Assembly: GCA_963210315.1 (NCBI GenBank)
Contig: OY723291.1
Location: forward strand, 682,001-746,000
Source of the DNA: Rhynchopus euleeides
Lineage: Eukaryota; Euglenozoa; Diplonemea; Diplonemida; Diplonemidae
Length of the DNA stretch: 64,000 nt
Direction: 5' to 3'
Below, piece after piece: positions 1-10,294 of the stretch. The position numbers and the translations under genes were made by a program. A model generated the notes under the pieces. That model ran no database searches and had not been told where the DNA came from. It worked only from the letters and a program-made list of their open reading frames with translations. Numbering within the stretch: the stretch's first letter is position 1; each line of letters begins with the position of its first letter.

Positions 1-108
1 GCATATTAGAAGGAGGGGCAGGCACACGACGCCAGGCACTTTGCGGGGGGGGGGGGGGGAGAGCGGGGCACAGCCGAGGAGGGGCGGGTGGGGGGGGGGG
101 GGGGGGGT

Positions 109-1110
109 CTAATCGCGGTGATAGTCGCGCCCCCTCCTGTCGTCCCTGTCACGGTCGTCCCTCCTGTCGTCTCTGCGGTCGTCCCTCCTGTCATCCCTGT
201 CCCTGTCACGGTCGCGCTCGTCCTGTTGGGTGAAAGGTGGTGTGTGTTTGTGGGGGGGGTGAGGGGGGCTTAGCATCGAAAGACAGGCAAGCGATGTGGT
301 GCGAGATAGGTTATCTTATTACAAGAGAAGCAGCAAGGCAGGGCAAAGGGAAAGTGTGATTGTGCCCGGGTCTATCGTTTATCGAGGGCCTCACTGGACC
401 TGACCCCACACACACAGCGGAGAACGCACGTGCTACTAAGATGGCGTGGAACGCGACATACCTTCTTCTTCTTCTTTTTCTTCTTCTCCACCTCGGAGCT
501 GTCGGAAGAACGGCGCCGCCGCCTGCGGCGCCTGTCCGTCAGGGGAAGGCCTGACTGCGCCCTTGCAAGGTATTCCTGCAGGAGCCAAAGGGTGTGAGCA
601 CAGGCGGGGAGGCGGCGTGATAAAAATAGGCCAGCACCACCGCAACACAGGCACCGATTGGATGCCATTGCATTCTTGTTGGAAGGCACAACTCAGCGGT
701 GCTGCCCCATCCGCATATTTTGATGCCGACGGGCACCGAGCCTGATGTCTGAGTCTCATTGAGACCAACCAACCGGGAGTGACTTCGACGAAACCGCTAA
801 AACACAACGGCGGTTTGGTCCCGATGAGCTCCTTCTCACCCACACACACGAGCTACCGCAGCACACCACATAGACATGGCCTGCCGTGTCCGGAAACCCC
901 ACACACATCTAACTTCCCATCCCCCACCCCTTGCTGCATACCTCGGAGAATTTTTTGAGCGAGTCACGGTAGCTCCCGCTGAGCTCCGTGGTAGGGGCAG
1001 TGCCGCCCCTGGGGCCACCGCCACCAAGGCGCACCACGTTGAGGCGGCCCCCGCCGTAGGGCGAGCCGTGGAGCTGCTGTGCACGCACTGCACCGTCAAC
1101 GTCAGACATC
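109..1110 (-). CDS. RRM protein with RS/K- and RD-rich tail, 3' exons only
   Basis: Three exons on the minus strand join in one frame: 1110..942, 554..462 and 222..109 (stop TAG). The first carries the end of an RNA-recognition motif (…DGAVRAQQLHGSPYGGG, then the beta-4-like RLNVVRL) followed by a Gly-rich linker. The second is eight Arg, an SSDSSE patch and a Lys run. The third is almost pure Arg/Asp dipeptides. Introns are 387 and 239 nt, GT-AG, with donors GTATGC and GTATGT; phases agree (0 and 0). RRM plus RS/RD tails is the layout of SR-related splicing factors, so a nuclear role in pre-mRNA processing is likely by family. The exon at 1110 needs an upstream exon ending in phase 2, which I could not find; repeats begin at about 1150. 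The gene is therefore 5'-incomplete here, either by a long intron or by disruption. Confidence 0.62.
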
Positions 1111-1234
1111 CTGCAGAAGGGGTTTGTGGTGAGGTGCACAGAGCTGCAGCTGCCGTTGTTAGAAATAATATTTTCTAATGCCCTGATCGGCCTGAGTTAT
1201 GACAAACTGATGTGTCGGGTTCAACCATGGTTTC

Positions 1235-1395
1235 ACAGAATTCTGACAGAAAAATGCCCAGAATTTCCAGATTTTTAAAATCTGCAGAATCTGAGAAATT
1301 CTGTAGAATTCTGCAGATTCTGAGAATTCTGACAGAATTCTGCAGATTCTGTCAGATTCTGAGAATTCTGGGAGAATTCTGAGAATTCTGCCAGT
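1235..1395. repeat. CAGAATTCTG palindromic array
   Basis: About 160 bases of degenerate, overlapping palindromes built from CAGAATTCTG and CAGATTCTG. Its left edge (TTCAACCATGGTTTCACAG, from about 1220) matches the inverted edge of the array at 8040-8340, so both look like parts of one repeat family. Confidence 0.75.
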
Positions 1396-3299
1396 GGCTT
1401 GTGGCCAACTAGCAGCAGCCTGGTATGACAGGGTAGTCATACACAGGCTATGTACAGGGTCGGCCTCGTCCTGGACCAGTCGTAGGCTTATGCTACTGTT
1501 GGTTCTCAGGACTGGCCACCACTGCGCGGGTCAATTTTTTGAAAAGGGGGCCTTGACCAAAGGCAAACAGTTTTTGAGTTCTTGCACCACTTCATCTCGG
1601 GACTACTCTGATTGGATTCCTCGGATTCGTCGACACACAGTTTTTTTTTTAGGAGAGGGGGCCCGGTGCCTGCGCGCGTCCTGTCGTACTGTGGCTGCTT
1701 GGTGGGGCTAGCGCAGCAGGTTCTACTTTTGCTTCTACGGGCTCTTAGCACTGTAACATGAACTACACAAACAACAAAGCTCTAGGGCAAACAAACCGCG
1801 CACTGGCCGGGGTTGAGCTGCGTGGGGCTCCGTGCTGGCGGCATGAACAAGGGGCTGTAGGCAAATCTACCATTCACAAGGGGCAGCCCGCTGGTGAGGG
1901 GAAAAGGGGGCGAGGTAAAGGGGGGGGGGGCAGCGTCGACACACTGTTTCAGAACTGTGCACTTCTCCATCCACACCGGCATCGGGTCACCCGCTGAATG
2001 CCGTGAGGGCCGAAGCCCAGGGTCAGATTTCGGTACAAGGCGATTAACAGGTCGTTGAGAGGTTCGCAAGTTTAAATGTACCTACAAAAGCTTCATGTAC
2101 CCGTGATAGGGATTTAGTCATTGCTATAGGTGAAGATCAGAGCCCAGGCGGGATGTAAGACAGGGTGTCGCAGATGCAACAATATCTCCAGAGCCACTTT
2201 GTATGCCTTTGTTCGGGATGCCCCTTCACCTGTCGCGCTTAGGTTCCGTCCAAGTTCGCCGATTCCAGTGCTTCAAGAGAGCACACAGTTCCTTCCCAGT
2301 AGTCTTCATCCTCGGTTCCGAATCATCGCAGTCCCTCGAATCCATGGTGCAGAACTAAATTCTCGAAAGGTGGTCAATGTTTTGAAAGGGGCCCGTGACC
2401 AGCGGAAATTGGAATTTTTGACCCAAACCTGCAAGTGTACTGTTGTTTAACGTTGTCCAAAGCCCCTTGCGGTGTGACAGTACATTCGTTATGTGAATAT
2501 CTGTCACATGGCTATGGCAACACAGACACAGGCAAGCTGGGGAGGCGTCGCGTCCGTCGAAAAGATCATTTCTGCACAACTACCGGCATCGCAGCTACGG
2601 TAGAAGTGACTGACCCTGTTCTTGTAATCTTGACGCTGGAAAATTCCATTCGGAAATACCAAACACATCCACTGAAAGTGGATGGAATGGGCGTCAAGAC
2701 CGTGATTTTTGGGGAGTGGACTGCCCTGTATCGTGAACCCGCTGAGGGTACAAAATACAGAACAGGGAGGCACAGGTGCAGGCACAACAGTGGCAACACA
2801 AACAGGCAGGCAGGCAACACAACAATGGATGCAGAAAAAGAGCTTTGTTGGGGGCTCGGTGCCTGCACGCCTCTGTGGATTGGCCGAAGTGATTCTTCTT
2901 TTTGGGGCACCTCACAGAGGTACAGCAGAGGTCCAAATTTTCAAGGCGACACGCGGAAGTGCCGCACGTGAGTTTCACCGACACCCCCCCCCCCCCATTC
3001 CGACCCCGGGCCTGTCATCGCGACTGCTGTGTTCCATTTCTGGACTCTGAGAACAACAAAGAAAATATAGAGAGACCTTTGTGCGCCAAGGCGGGCAAAA
3101 TCTGATGTACACGTAGATCTGCTTGTAGTATCTGTTGCCGAAGCGCCCACAATATTTTTGACACTGACACGAGTCGGCCTCCTGCAGTGAAAACAGTTAA
3201 AATCGGCCACTGGGGACCAGGAAATGTAGACCTCAATCAGAAATGCAGAGAAGTGAGGAAAAGCGCCCTATCACTTCACAGCTACAACCGCTCTGATAA

Positions 3300-3450
3300 A
3301 TTTCCTTTTGTTTGTTGCGTTGACGCTTCTACACACAAAACCCTGAACTTGATCACACCCTGAGCCTGATGAAGGGTGGGGTTAGTGTATAGAGCACGTT
3401 TGGTTGTAGCTGTGGTGGGGCGCTTTCCGCTCACACGAGTGTGCTTAAAA
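3300..3450. repeat. Dispersed intergenic repeat, copy 1 (partner 18510-18650)
   Basis: Shares blocks GCGTTGACGCTTC, GCCTGATGAAGG and TAGAGCACG in the same order and similar spacing with 18510-18650. Nothing coding is visible in either copy. Could be an old transposon fragment or a small non-coding RNA family. Confidence 0.5.
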
Positions 3451-3733
3451 AACGAAGTACCCCCCCCCTCACAACCCTGTTTTGTCAAGTCGGGACACGC
3501 ACTGGCCAGCACCGCTTATGTATAAGCGGAGCCCTGATTGAGCGTGGGTTTGCGCGGATTATTTGTGTCTCTGCTTTTACAAGCAGCACGTTTTCTGCGG
3601 AAGCCCCGGCTCACCCTGAAAACAAAAAAAATGTTGGGTGTCGAAATAGAGTCAAAAAGAGAAGCTGCCTGTCAAGGCGAGCCTGTCCGCACGGAGCGGG
3701 TGTAACGTGTAACTCGCGGTTCATTTCTGGGGG

Positions 3734-6390
3734 CTAGATTCCCTCCTCTGGGAGGGCAGCTAGGACAGCCAGCGCATCCTCCATCGTGCGGACCGCGGAA
3801 AGGTCAGTCACTTCGCGACTGTCATCCCCGATCTCGTCCTCCGATTCGTAGTCCTCGCACGGTACACCGGGGAACCCCCTCCGGAGGGATTTCTTCTTCG
3901 CGACGACCAGACCTCCGAGGTCCTGGTTCGTCGCGCAGAAGAGCACCTGCGACTTGCGATGGGGGGTCATCGCATCCCGTCCGTGCAGCGTTGACTTCGC
4001 GACACTCAGCACGGAGTCCGGTGCAGTTGTCGCGGGGGGGAGATGGATGGCCGCGAAGGCCTTCTCCGCCAGAGACATCAACGGCGTGCGGTCTGACTCG
4101 GTGATGTCGGGGGCAGGCAGCTTCCCCCGCCAGAACAGCTCGGCCCCCTTCTTCCCCTTCTCCCCCTTCTCCGATTCGGCCTCCGCGGCGACGAGATACG
4201 CCTGCCACTCCTCCTCCGACAGGCAGAACGGCAGGCTCAGCTGCAGCTCGGGGACCGTCAATTCAGTCCCCGTGGCCCGGAGCATCTGGAACTGTGTGGG
4301 GCACAGGTGGCGGATCGCCTTCCAGGTCACGAAGCCACTGTCAGGAGCGTTCCACCTGTGAGGAGGGATCAAGGGCACACCTACATGGCATACCGGTTGA
4401 CCATCGCGTCAGCAAGAGGCTGCGCGATCTTCCCGACAGCGTCGTCGGGCTCGGAGGCCAGCTTCTCCAGCGCCTGCTGGCACGCCCGCACCCCGCGGTA
4501 CACGAAAACGCCCCCCCCGTGCTGGGTGTTTATAACGGACCCAATAAGGGTCCGGAAGGCGGTCGCGACCTTCAGGGTCGCAGAGAACTGCATCTGCAGG
4601 TTCTGCTTCCCCTCCTGGTGCAGCAAACGCCCCAGCTTCTTCATTGAAACCGGGACGTCGGCCCGCTTCAGCTCCCGAGCGACCCAGATGTACAACACCT
4701 GGAATCGCTCGTTCAAGTGCTCGTATATGTCGAGCCGAGCTGCGAAACGAGTGGCGGAGGGGAGGGGACACCTCTTCACAGAGGGGGCGTTTTCCGGGAC
4801 CTCAACTGCAGCCTTCTTTGCCTTCTTCACGATGTCAAGGAGATCAGCGAGTGATGTAGCCAAAGCGATGGTAGCCGAGAATGCCGGGAGCGTCTTTTCG
4901 AACCTCGGGCGTAACTGGCCCGCCTGGTATGCGTCTTCTTCAGGACCAGCGCAGAAGGCAGCAGCCGCATTCACTGCAGTCTCGAGCTCTTCAACCCCGG
5001 CCGCAGTAAGGCCGGCGAGGTCCTTCTGGGCTTCGATCCAGCGGGTGTGCCTCTTTTTGTTCTGGGCCCCCTTCAGAAGAGTGTCGACCAGTTTACTGAT
5101 CATGATGGGGGGCCAGGACATGTTGTAGAGCTCTTTCTCCCACTCTGTGCCTGCATTCATGCAGATGTGTGCCGCACAGGGCAGGAAGATTATCTTCAGG
5201 CGGTTCGACAGATCAGTGGCCGCAGGGCCATCGGCACCGCCTCTGTCCGACCTCACACAGACTGGGTCACACAAGTTGTACGTGGTGATGGCAGCCTCGA
5301 CAGCTTCACGAACCATCACCGCCGTTGTTTTTGCGCTCGGGAAGAACACCGGGGGGAGTGCAACACTTGCTCTGGCGTTCTGAATCACCAGGATGCAGAC
5401 AGACTCGTTCTGCACGGTGCCGCAGTCGTGCATGACCCAGTAGGGCCCGGACCCAAAGGTTTCCGTGATGTACTTCGCCCCCACGTCCATCAGGGCGTTC
5501 AGCGTGCTGTGCAGCAGCCGGGAGCAGTTTGGGGGGGTCGTGGGGAGTTGGCAGCCTGACAGGCATTCCAGTGCGGTTTGCATCTGGTTCGCAGGGATGC
5601 CTGCATAGGCCATCGCGAGGCCGATGGCCTGCTCAGCCTCAGGGCCGACCTGTTGCGCAATCGCACTCTGTTGAACTGCAGCCTTCTGCACGTTCTTCAG
5701 GTTCCTTTCATGCAGATTCGTGGAAAAGTGCTTAGACATGTCCGATGGCTGGGCCTGCGGCTTCCACACTCTTTTGCAAGGCCTGCAAATAATGGCCTGC
5801 TGTGCGGAAGGGAACGACTTCACCAGGTCGCCGTGTCCCTTGTACCCAAGGCACTCACCTAGGGGTACCAGCTCCGCGTCTGGGCAGTCCTTGAGGAAAG
5901 GCTGCAGGTGACTCATGTCAACCACCTCCTTCTCTCCTGCATCCTCGGTCTTCGGGCATGCTGCCGCGAGCAGAGCTGCTGAGAGCTCATCCTGCTCTTT
6001 CCGTGCCTCCCCCTTCTTCCGGCCCTTCTTGATGGGGGGCGCATCTGCTGCCTCTGACGGGCTGGCTGAGGTCCCTGTCGCAGACCCGAGGCGCTTTTTC
6101 GCGGCGAGACGCTTTTTCACGGTCGCTACAGCCATGGCCGTGACCAATTCGGGCTTGGTGCCCTTAAATTTTCCCGTGAAAAGCTTCTCCTTCTCAGCAT
6201 ACTTCTCCAGGTCTGGCTTGGTCTTAAATTTATCACTGCGAAAAAAAATTTCCTCCTGATTCTGCTGAGAGAGGAAGGCATCGGTCTTCTCCAGCTCCAG
6301 CTCCAGCTCTCCATCACCTTCTTCCGCCTCCATCTCGTCAGCATCGTCGTCCAGCATCTCTTGCCACTGCGCCGGCGTGAGGGTTGGCAT
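3734..6390 (-). mobile_element. hAT-family transposase gene, two exons
   Basis: Exon 1 is 6390..4385 and exon 2 is 4355..3734; together they encode about 875 residues. An acidic N-terminus and basic stretches are followed by a BED-type zinc finger at about 200-230 (CRPC, then KHFSTNLHE). The RNase H-like core follows, with MHDCGTVQNES and VRSDRGGADG and a PCAAHICMN block typical of hAT enzymes. The C-terminal dimerisation region lies in exon 2 (LAEKAFAAIHLPPATTAPDS, then a basic and aromatic LFCATN block). Exon 1 runs into an in-frame TAG at 4383. Removing 29 nt (4384..4356, GTAGGT…CTCACAG) restores the frame exactly and exon 2 has no ATG at its beginning, so a very short intron is the simplest reading; decay by a small insertion is the alternative. 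A pyrimidine-rich leader with CAG ends just before the ATG. I found no terminal repeats around the gene. Confidence 0.85.
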
Positions 6391-6710
6391 GTTGCTGTGT
6401 CTTGTCCCCTGGCCGGTGGTGTTTCGGGGGTGGGGAGGGGGGCGAGGGGAGAGGGGCGAGGGGGGCGGCGAAGGGGGTCGGCGGACGGTCGCAAACCCAG
6501 TGGATTCCCCATTTCCTGAGATTTTCCAGAATTATGAAAATTCTGGAACTAAACCCCCCCCACGTATATTATTTACCTCATCTATTATTTACATTTCGCC
6601 TATTATTTACGAATTCGCCTATTATTTACGAATTCGTATTATTTACATCGCCTTTATTTTTTTCTGGGGGGAGGGGAGTGACCCGTTGGTGGACCACCAG
6701 AGGGGTCGAC

Positions 6711-7032
6711 TCAGCCCCACTGTCCCACCTCCTCCACCTCCGAGTCGGTCTCCACGAGAACGGCTTCGTCTTCGAAGCGCTGGAGATGGACCTCGGCTGA
6801 GACCGCCGCCTTCAGCGCTTCCGTTGTGAGTGTGCTGGCGACTGGCATGAGGGTGGCGAGTCGGGTGATGTGCGGGTCAGAACACTGCATACACGTAGTC
6901 CCAGAGTGTGTTCGCTGTGTGGGGGTATGCGGGCACTTCGGTGCCCTCAAGGAGACAGGCGTCCTTGCCCTGTTCCAGTATGCACAGTTGGGATGGAGTC
7001 TCTCCATACACACCACCGGTGTAGGCGTGGCT
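6711..7032 (-). CDS. Two short exons of uncertain ownership (possible 3' end of the RRM gene at 8.4-10.3 kb)
   Basis: Exon 7032..6893 follows a CAG acceptor and reads SHAYTGGVYGETPSQLCILE and onward to LWDYV. Exon 6834..6711 continues in frame across a 58-nt GT-AG intron (donor GTATGC) and ends in an acidic tail EVEEVGQWG with stop TGA. Frame continuity across a standard donor and acceptor argues for real coding sequence. The same-strand gene directly upstream is the three-RRM protein, whose fourth exon can end in phase 0 at 8358 and splice here across about 1.3 kb. However, the exons sit between the inverted arms at 6550 and 7700, so they may instead belong to that element. No known domain is recognised. 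Confidence 0.42.
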
Positions 7033-7274
7033 CTGCCACGGGGATGGAGAGGTCCACGGCTTCCGGGTGGTTCAGAGCTCTGGCACATCTGGGCAATGCC
7101 AGACTCACACAAGCAAAGCGACATGCGCTTACCTATGGGCTTGTGTGGGTGTCCTCTCCTCTGATTCTGTGCAAAAAACGGGCTGTTCGTAAATAATGGG
7201 TGATCTTATTTACAAATCGCCTATAATTTACGAAGAAATGAAAATCACCTATTATTTACGTTTTCGCCTATTAT

Positions 7275-7652
7275 CATGGTATGACAAAGATCTTGCAAGA
7301 AATGTTAAGATATCTCTAAATTTCTTAAGACGTCTTAATGTAATGCCGAAAGGGCCATTTCTTAAAGATTTCTTACTGATTTCTTAAGACGTGTTTCTTA
7401 ATGCCTAGCATTTTAATGTCCATCATTCTGAAAAAGATCTTAAAAGATCTTTTCCAGAATGATGGACATTTTTAATGCTGGGAGATATGGAAATAATGTC
7501 CATCATTTCATTAAGAAATCTTAAGAAATCCTGCATTTCTTAAAAATAATGGGGGTCATTAATTTAAGAAATTTAATGCAGCACCTGCATTAAGACGTCT
7601 TAAGAAAGAAGTGAAAAGATCCTTTTCTTATTAAGACCTTTGTCATACCATG
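7275..7652. mobile_element. 378-bp palindromic MITE with 6-bp target duplication
   Basis: Termini are CATGGTATGACAAAG (7275-7289) and its exact inverse (7638-7652). TATTAT flanks both sides (7269-7274 and 7653-7658). Removing the element and one TATTAT restores the unit CGCCTATTATTTAC found repeatedly nearby. A central palindrome has 16-bp arms (7415-7430 and 7455-7470). TTAAGACGTCTTAA-like words recur throughout. No coding capacity. Confidence 0.88.
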
Positions 7653-7854
7653 TATTATTTACCAAATAAATACGTAAATTATATACGCGGGGGGGGTTTA
7701 CCCCAATTTTTTTTTGAAAAGGTCCAGATTTTCTCAGATTTTTCAGATTTGTAAAAAATCTGAAAAATCTGACATTCTGGCCCAGATTTCCCTGGGAAAA
7801 TTTTGATGAGCCATTTTACGGCAACAAATGGGCTCAAAATTCAAAAATTCCTTT

Positions 7855-7961
7855 GGGGGTCTTCGCTACGGGGTGATCGTCAGTGCATTTTGGTGCATTT
7901 CCTGTTGAATTGGCTGAAAACTGACGAAGTTTGTCGAAGTTTGTCGACCAGCGAAGACCCC
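7855..7961. mobile_element. GGGGTCTTCGC MITE, copy 1 (107 bp)
   Basis: Inverted ends GGGGGTCTTCGCT and AGCGAAGACCCC flank the shared block CGTCAGTGCATTTTGGTGCA. CTTT stands on both sides (7851-7854 and 7962-7965), consistent with a 4-bp (or CTTTG 5-bp) target duplication. Related copies lie at 16138 and 52952. Confidence 0.85.
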
Positions 7962-8039
7962 CTTTGACAATGGGTCCAAATGTCCAAAATAGGCCCACTC
8001 CAAAAAAAAATTTCGAAAAGGTCCCCCCCACAGATTTTC

Positions 8040-8340
8040 CAGAATTCTGACAGAATTTCCCAGATTTTTCCAGATTTTTCCAGATTTTTCCAGATTTTTC
8101 CAGATTTTTCCAGATTTTTCCAGATTTTTCAGAATTTTGAAAAATCTGAAAAATCTGACCAGATTCTGGACAGATTTTTCCAGATTTTTCAGATTTTTCA
8201 AAATTCTGAAAAATCTGGAAAAATCTGTCCAGAATCTGGACAGATTTTCTCAGATTTTGAAAATTCTGAAAAGTCTGGAATCCCCAGAATCTGCCAGAAT
8301 CTGTGAAATTCTGGCAGAAATCTGTCAAACCATGTTCAAC
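8040..8340. repeat. CAGATTTTTC tandem/palindromic array
   Basis: Eight or more consecutive CAGATTTTTC units, then inverted versions (GAAAAATCTG), so the array can fold on itself. Its right edge, read in reverse, matches the left edge of the array at 1220-1395. Frames through it give only low-complexity EKSGKIW-type peptides and are not genes. Confidence 0.8.
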
Positions 8341-8357
8341 ATCGGAAAAAAATACAC

Positions 8358-10294
8358 CGTCGTTCCGACTTTACTTCGACTGGTAGCATAGGCATACTCG
8401 ATGAGGGCCGAGCGGTTCCCCTCCTCGTTGAGCTTTATGGAGCGCAGGCGGCCCAGCTTGGAGAAGAGCGTCTCCAGCAGCGACTCGTCGACCTGTGGCG
8501 GGATCGTGGTAGGGTGGTAGGGTGCATGAGGGGCATGGGCATATAGGGCAACTCACAAGAGACACGCAGCAGAGCAGCAGATGGGCTGCAGTGTGGGATA
8601 ACCCGACACCACACCCCGGGGCACCTGCCCCAGCCCATTCCAGGGTTGCATCATGCCTCCGCTTAGCACGGCGACAGATCCGTGCAGGATGTTCACCCGC
8701 TTCGGGCTGTCATACCTCAGGGCCGAACCCATCGACGTGCAGCGTCAGGTTGCTTGGGGTTGCGGCTGCGGTCGCCGGTGCTGCAGGGGCACCGAAGCCA
8801 CCCGTGCCCGAGCCAGCCTGGATGATGCTGCGGCTGCGCATGATCCGGATGGTGTTGCCGTCCATCTGTGGCAGAGGTGGGGGGGGTGGCAAGGCATGTG
8901 GTGTGATAGGGGTTGGCCTCGTTGGGAGGCTAATCACACAAACGGCGTCTGTGTTGATGTGGTGTTGATGCCCAACAGTTCACAACACAAGAACCGGACC
9001 ATCAGAAAGGTGCATCACGAACACCCAGAGAGCCCGATGCAAGCAAGCAAGAACCGCGCAAACACAGCACAGGGGCATACCGAAATGCTGTCCAGTGTGA
9101 TAGCCTTGATGGCCATCTCATCCTCCTCGAACTCCACGAAGCAGAACCGGTTGATCGCGCCGAGGTCACCGCACATGCGGATGTTCGTTACTTTCCCCCC
9201 TGGCGGTGGTGGTGGTGTGGCATGGGTTCGGGCAGTGATTCATCCCCACAGTCTCAGCTCATACGAAGACTGTGTCGGTGATGAAATTCAGAATAACACA
9301 AGAAGACGGGAACAACAACCGCCGACGAAGCAAAAGTTTACTCACCCTCTCCCCCACAATTCTTCCTTGGCTATGTTGGATGAGTGAGATCCGCATCGCA
9401 CAGAAGTCCACGAAAGACCATTGCACGTGAACTGACACGCTATCCAATTATCCACCCTACCCCACACAGCAAGGCCCGCTCCTGCATACCGACTCGCTCT
9501 TCGAAGAACTTCACAATGTCCTGCTCGCGTGACGTGGGGGCGAAGCCTGTCAAGTGGATAGTCTTCGGTGCGCCCTGCTGCTGTGCACGCGCGCTGGTCG
9601 CCGTCCCATCCGACTGGATTGCTGCCTTGGAGAACACCATCGACAGGGCGCGGCCCTTCAGCTTGATCTGCGAAGTCCACGTCGTCATCACCTGCGCCTC
9701 ATCCTCCGTCTCAAACTCGACGAAACCGAAGCGGGCCGGGTGCGTTGTGTCTCCTGCAAGCCTGCATCGCACCACATTTGAGTACTGCGAGAAGTACTCC
9801 TGCAGGGCCTTCTCATCCACAGACTGGTCGATCCCCCTCACATACAGCGTACGTGCCTCCTTCGTCCCGGGGGCCGACTGCGACGTCTGCCGAGGCGCTG
9901 TCCCTAACGCACCGTTACCCGGCTGCGCCGCGGTCGCCATAGGCGCCACCATGCGCGAGGGGTGCGGGGTCATGGCGCCGCCACCCATGCCGTACCCCCC
10001 CCCGTAGCCGCTGGGGGGTGCGCCATAGCTGGGCGGGGGGGCGCCGTACCCGGGGGGCGCACCGTAGCCCGGTGCCGCGCCGTACCCAGGCATGGGCGGG
10101 GGCCCGCCCTTGCCGCCCATCGGGGGGTACCCGGGCGGGGCAGAGCCGTACCCAGGCGGGTAACCCGGGGGGTACCCGCCGTACGACGGGGGCGGCGCGT
10201 CACCGCCACCGCCACCGCCCGGCGGCGGCAGCGGCGGCGGCGGCCCTGAGGGCATCGGGGGGTATCCGGACATCCCCTCAGGGGGTTGGCTCAT
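8358..10294 (-). CDS. Three-RRM RNA-binding protein with Gly/Pro/Tyr-rich N-terminus
   Basis: Exons 10294..9490, 9199..9081, 8865..8716 and 8492 onward join in frame (phases 1, 0, 0). Introns of 290, 215 and 223 nt are GT-AG with GTATG donors. Residues 1-130 are Gly/Pro/Tyr-rich, of the kind found in phase-separating RNA-binding proteins. RRM1 begins TLYVRGID and carries RNP1 RFGFVEFE. RRM2 (TIHLTGF … RFCFVEFE) is completed only after splicing exons 1 and 2, which supports those junctions. RRM3 (LTLHVDGF … SALIEYA) spans exons 3 and 4. The end of exon 4 is unsure: it either reads to a TGA at about 8329 or splices at 8358 to the exons at 7032-6711. The ATG follows CTCCCTCCCCAG, a likely acceptor. 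An open frame continues upstream to 10618 but looks non-coding. General RNA processing role; exact target unknown. Confidence 0.82.

Larger units (their letters stand above)
1150..3733. other. Gene-poor repeat region
   Basis: I see no convincing gene. The stretch holds the CAGAATTCTG array, a copy of the CAAACAAACCGCGCACTGG dispersed repeat at about 1790-1850, a stretch at 3290-3450 resembling 18500-18650, and short C runs. Open frames are short, on both strands, and show no family features. Confidence 0.6.
6550..7700. mobile_element. Candidate 1.15-kb element with C-run/TATTATTTAC inverted ends
   Basis: The left arm (6550-6576) begins TAAACCCCCCCCACGTATA and leads into TATTATTTAC repeats. 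The right arm (7674-7700) is its inverse, ending GCGGGGGGGGTTTA. The flanks beyond also mirror each other loosely (CTGAGA…TCTGGA). Inside are tandem CCTATTATTTACG units, two small minus-strand exons (6711-7032) and a later palindromic insertion (7275-7652). No target duplication could be read, so the boundaries are provisional. Confidence 0.5.

Noticed and set aside
436..849. 137-residue minus-strand frame near the RS exon
   Set aside because: Different frame from the splice-consistent RS/K exon and without domain features.
3734..6420. Terminal repeats for the hAT transposase (CCCCTG at about 6405)
   Set aside because: No matching inverted CAGGG end with an 8-bp duplicate could be found on the other side.
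8137..8391. EKSGKIW/FSRFFQIF repetitive frames
   Set aside because: Produced on both strands by the CAGATTTTTC array.
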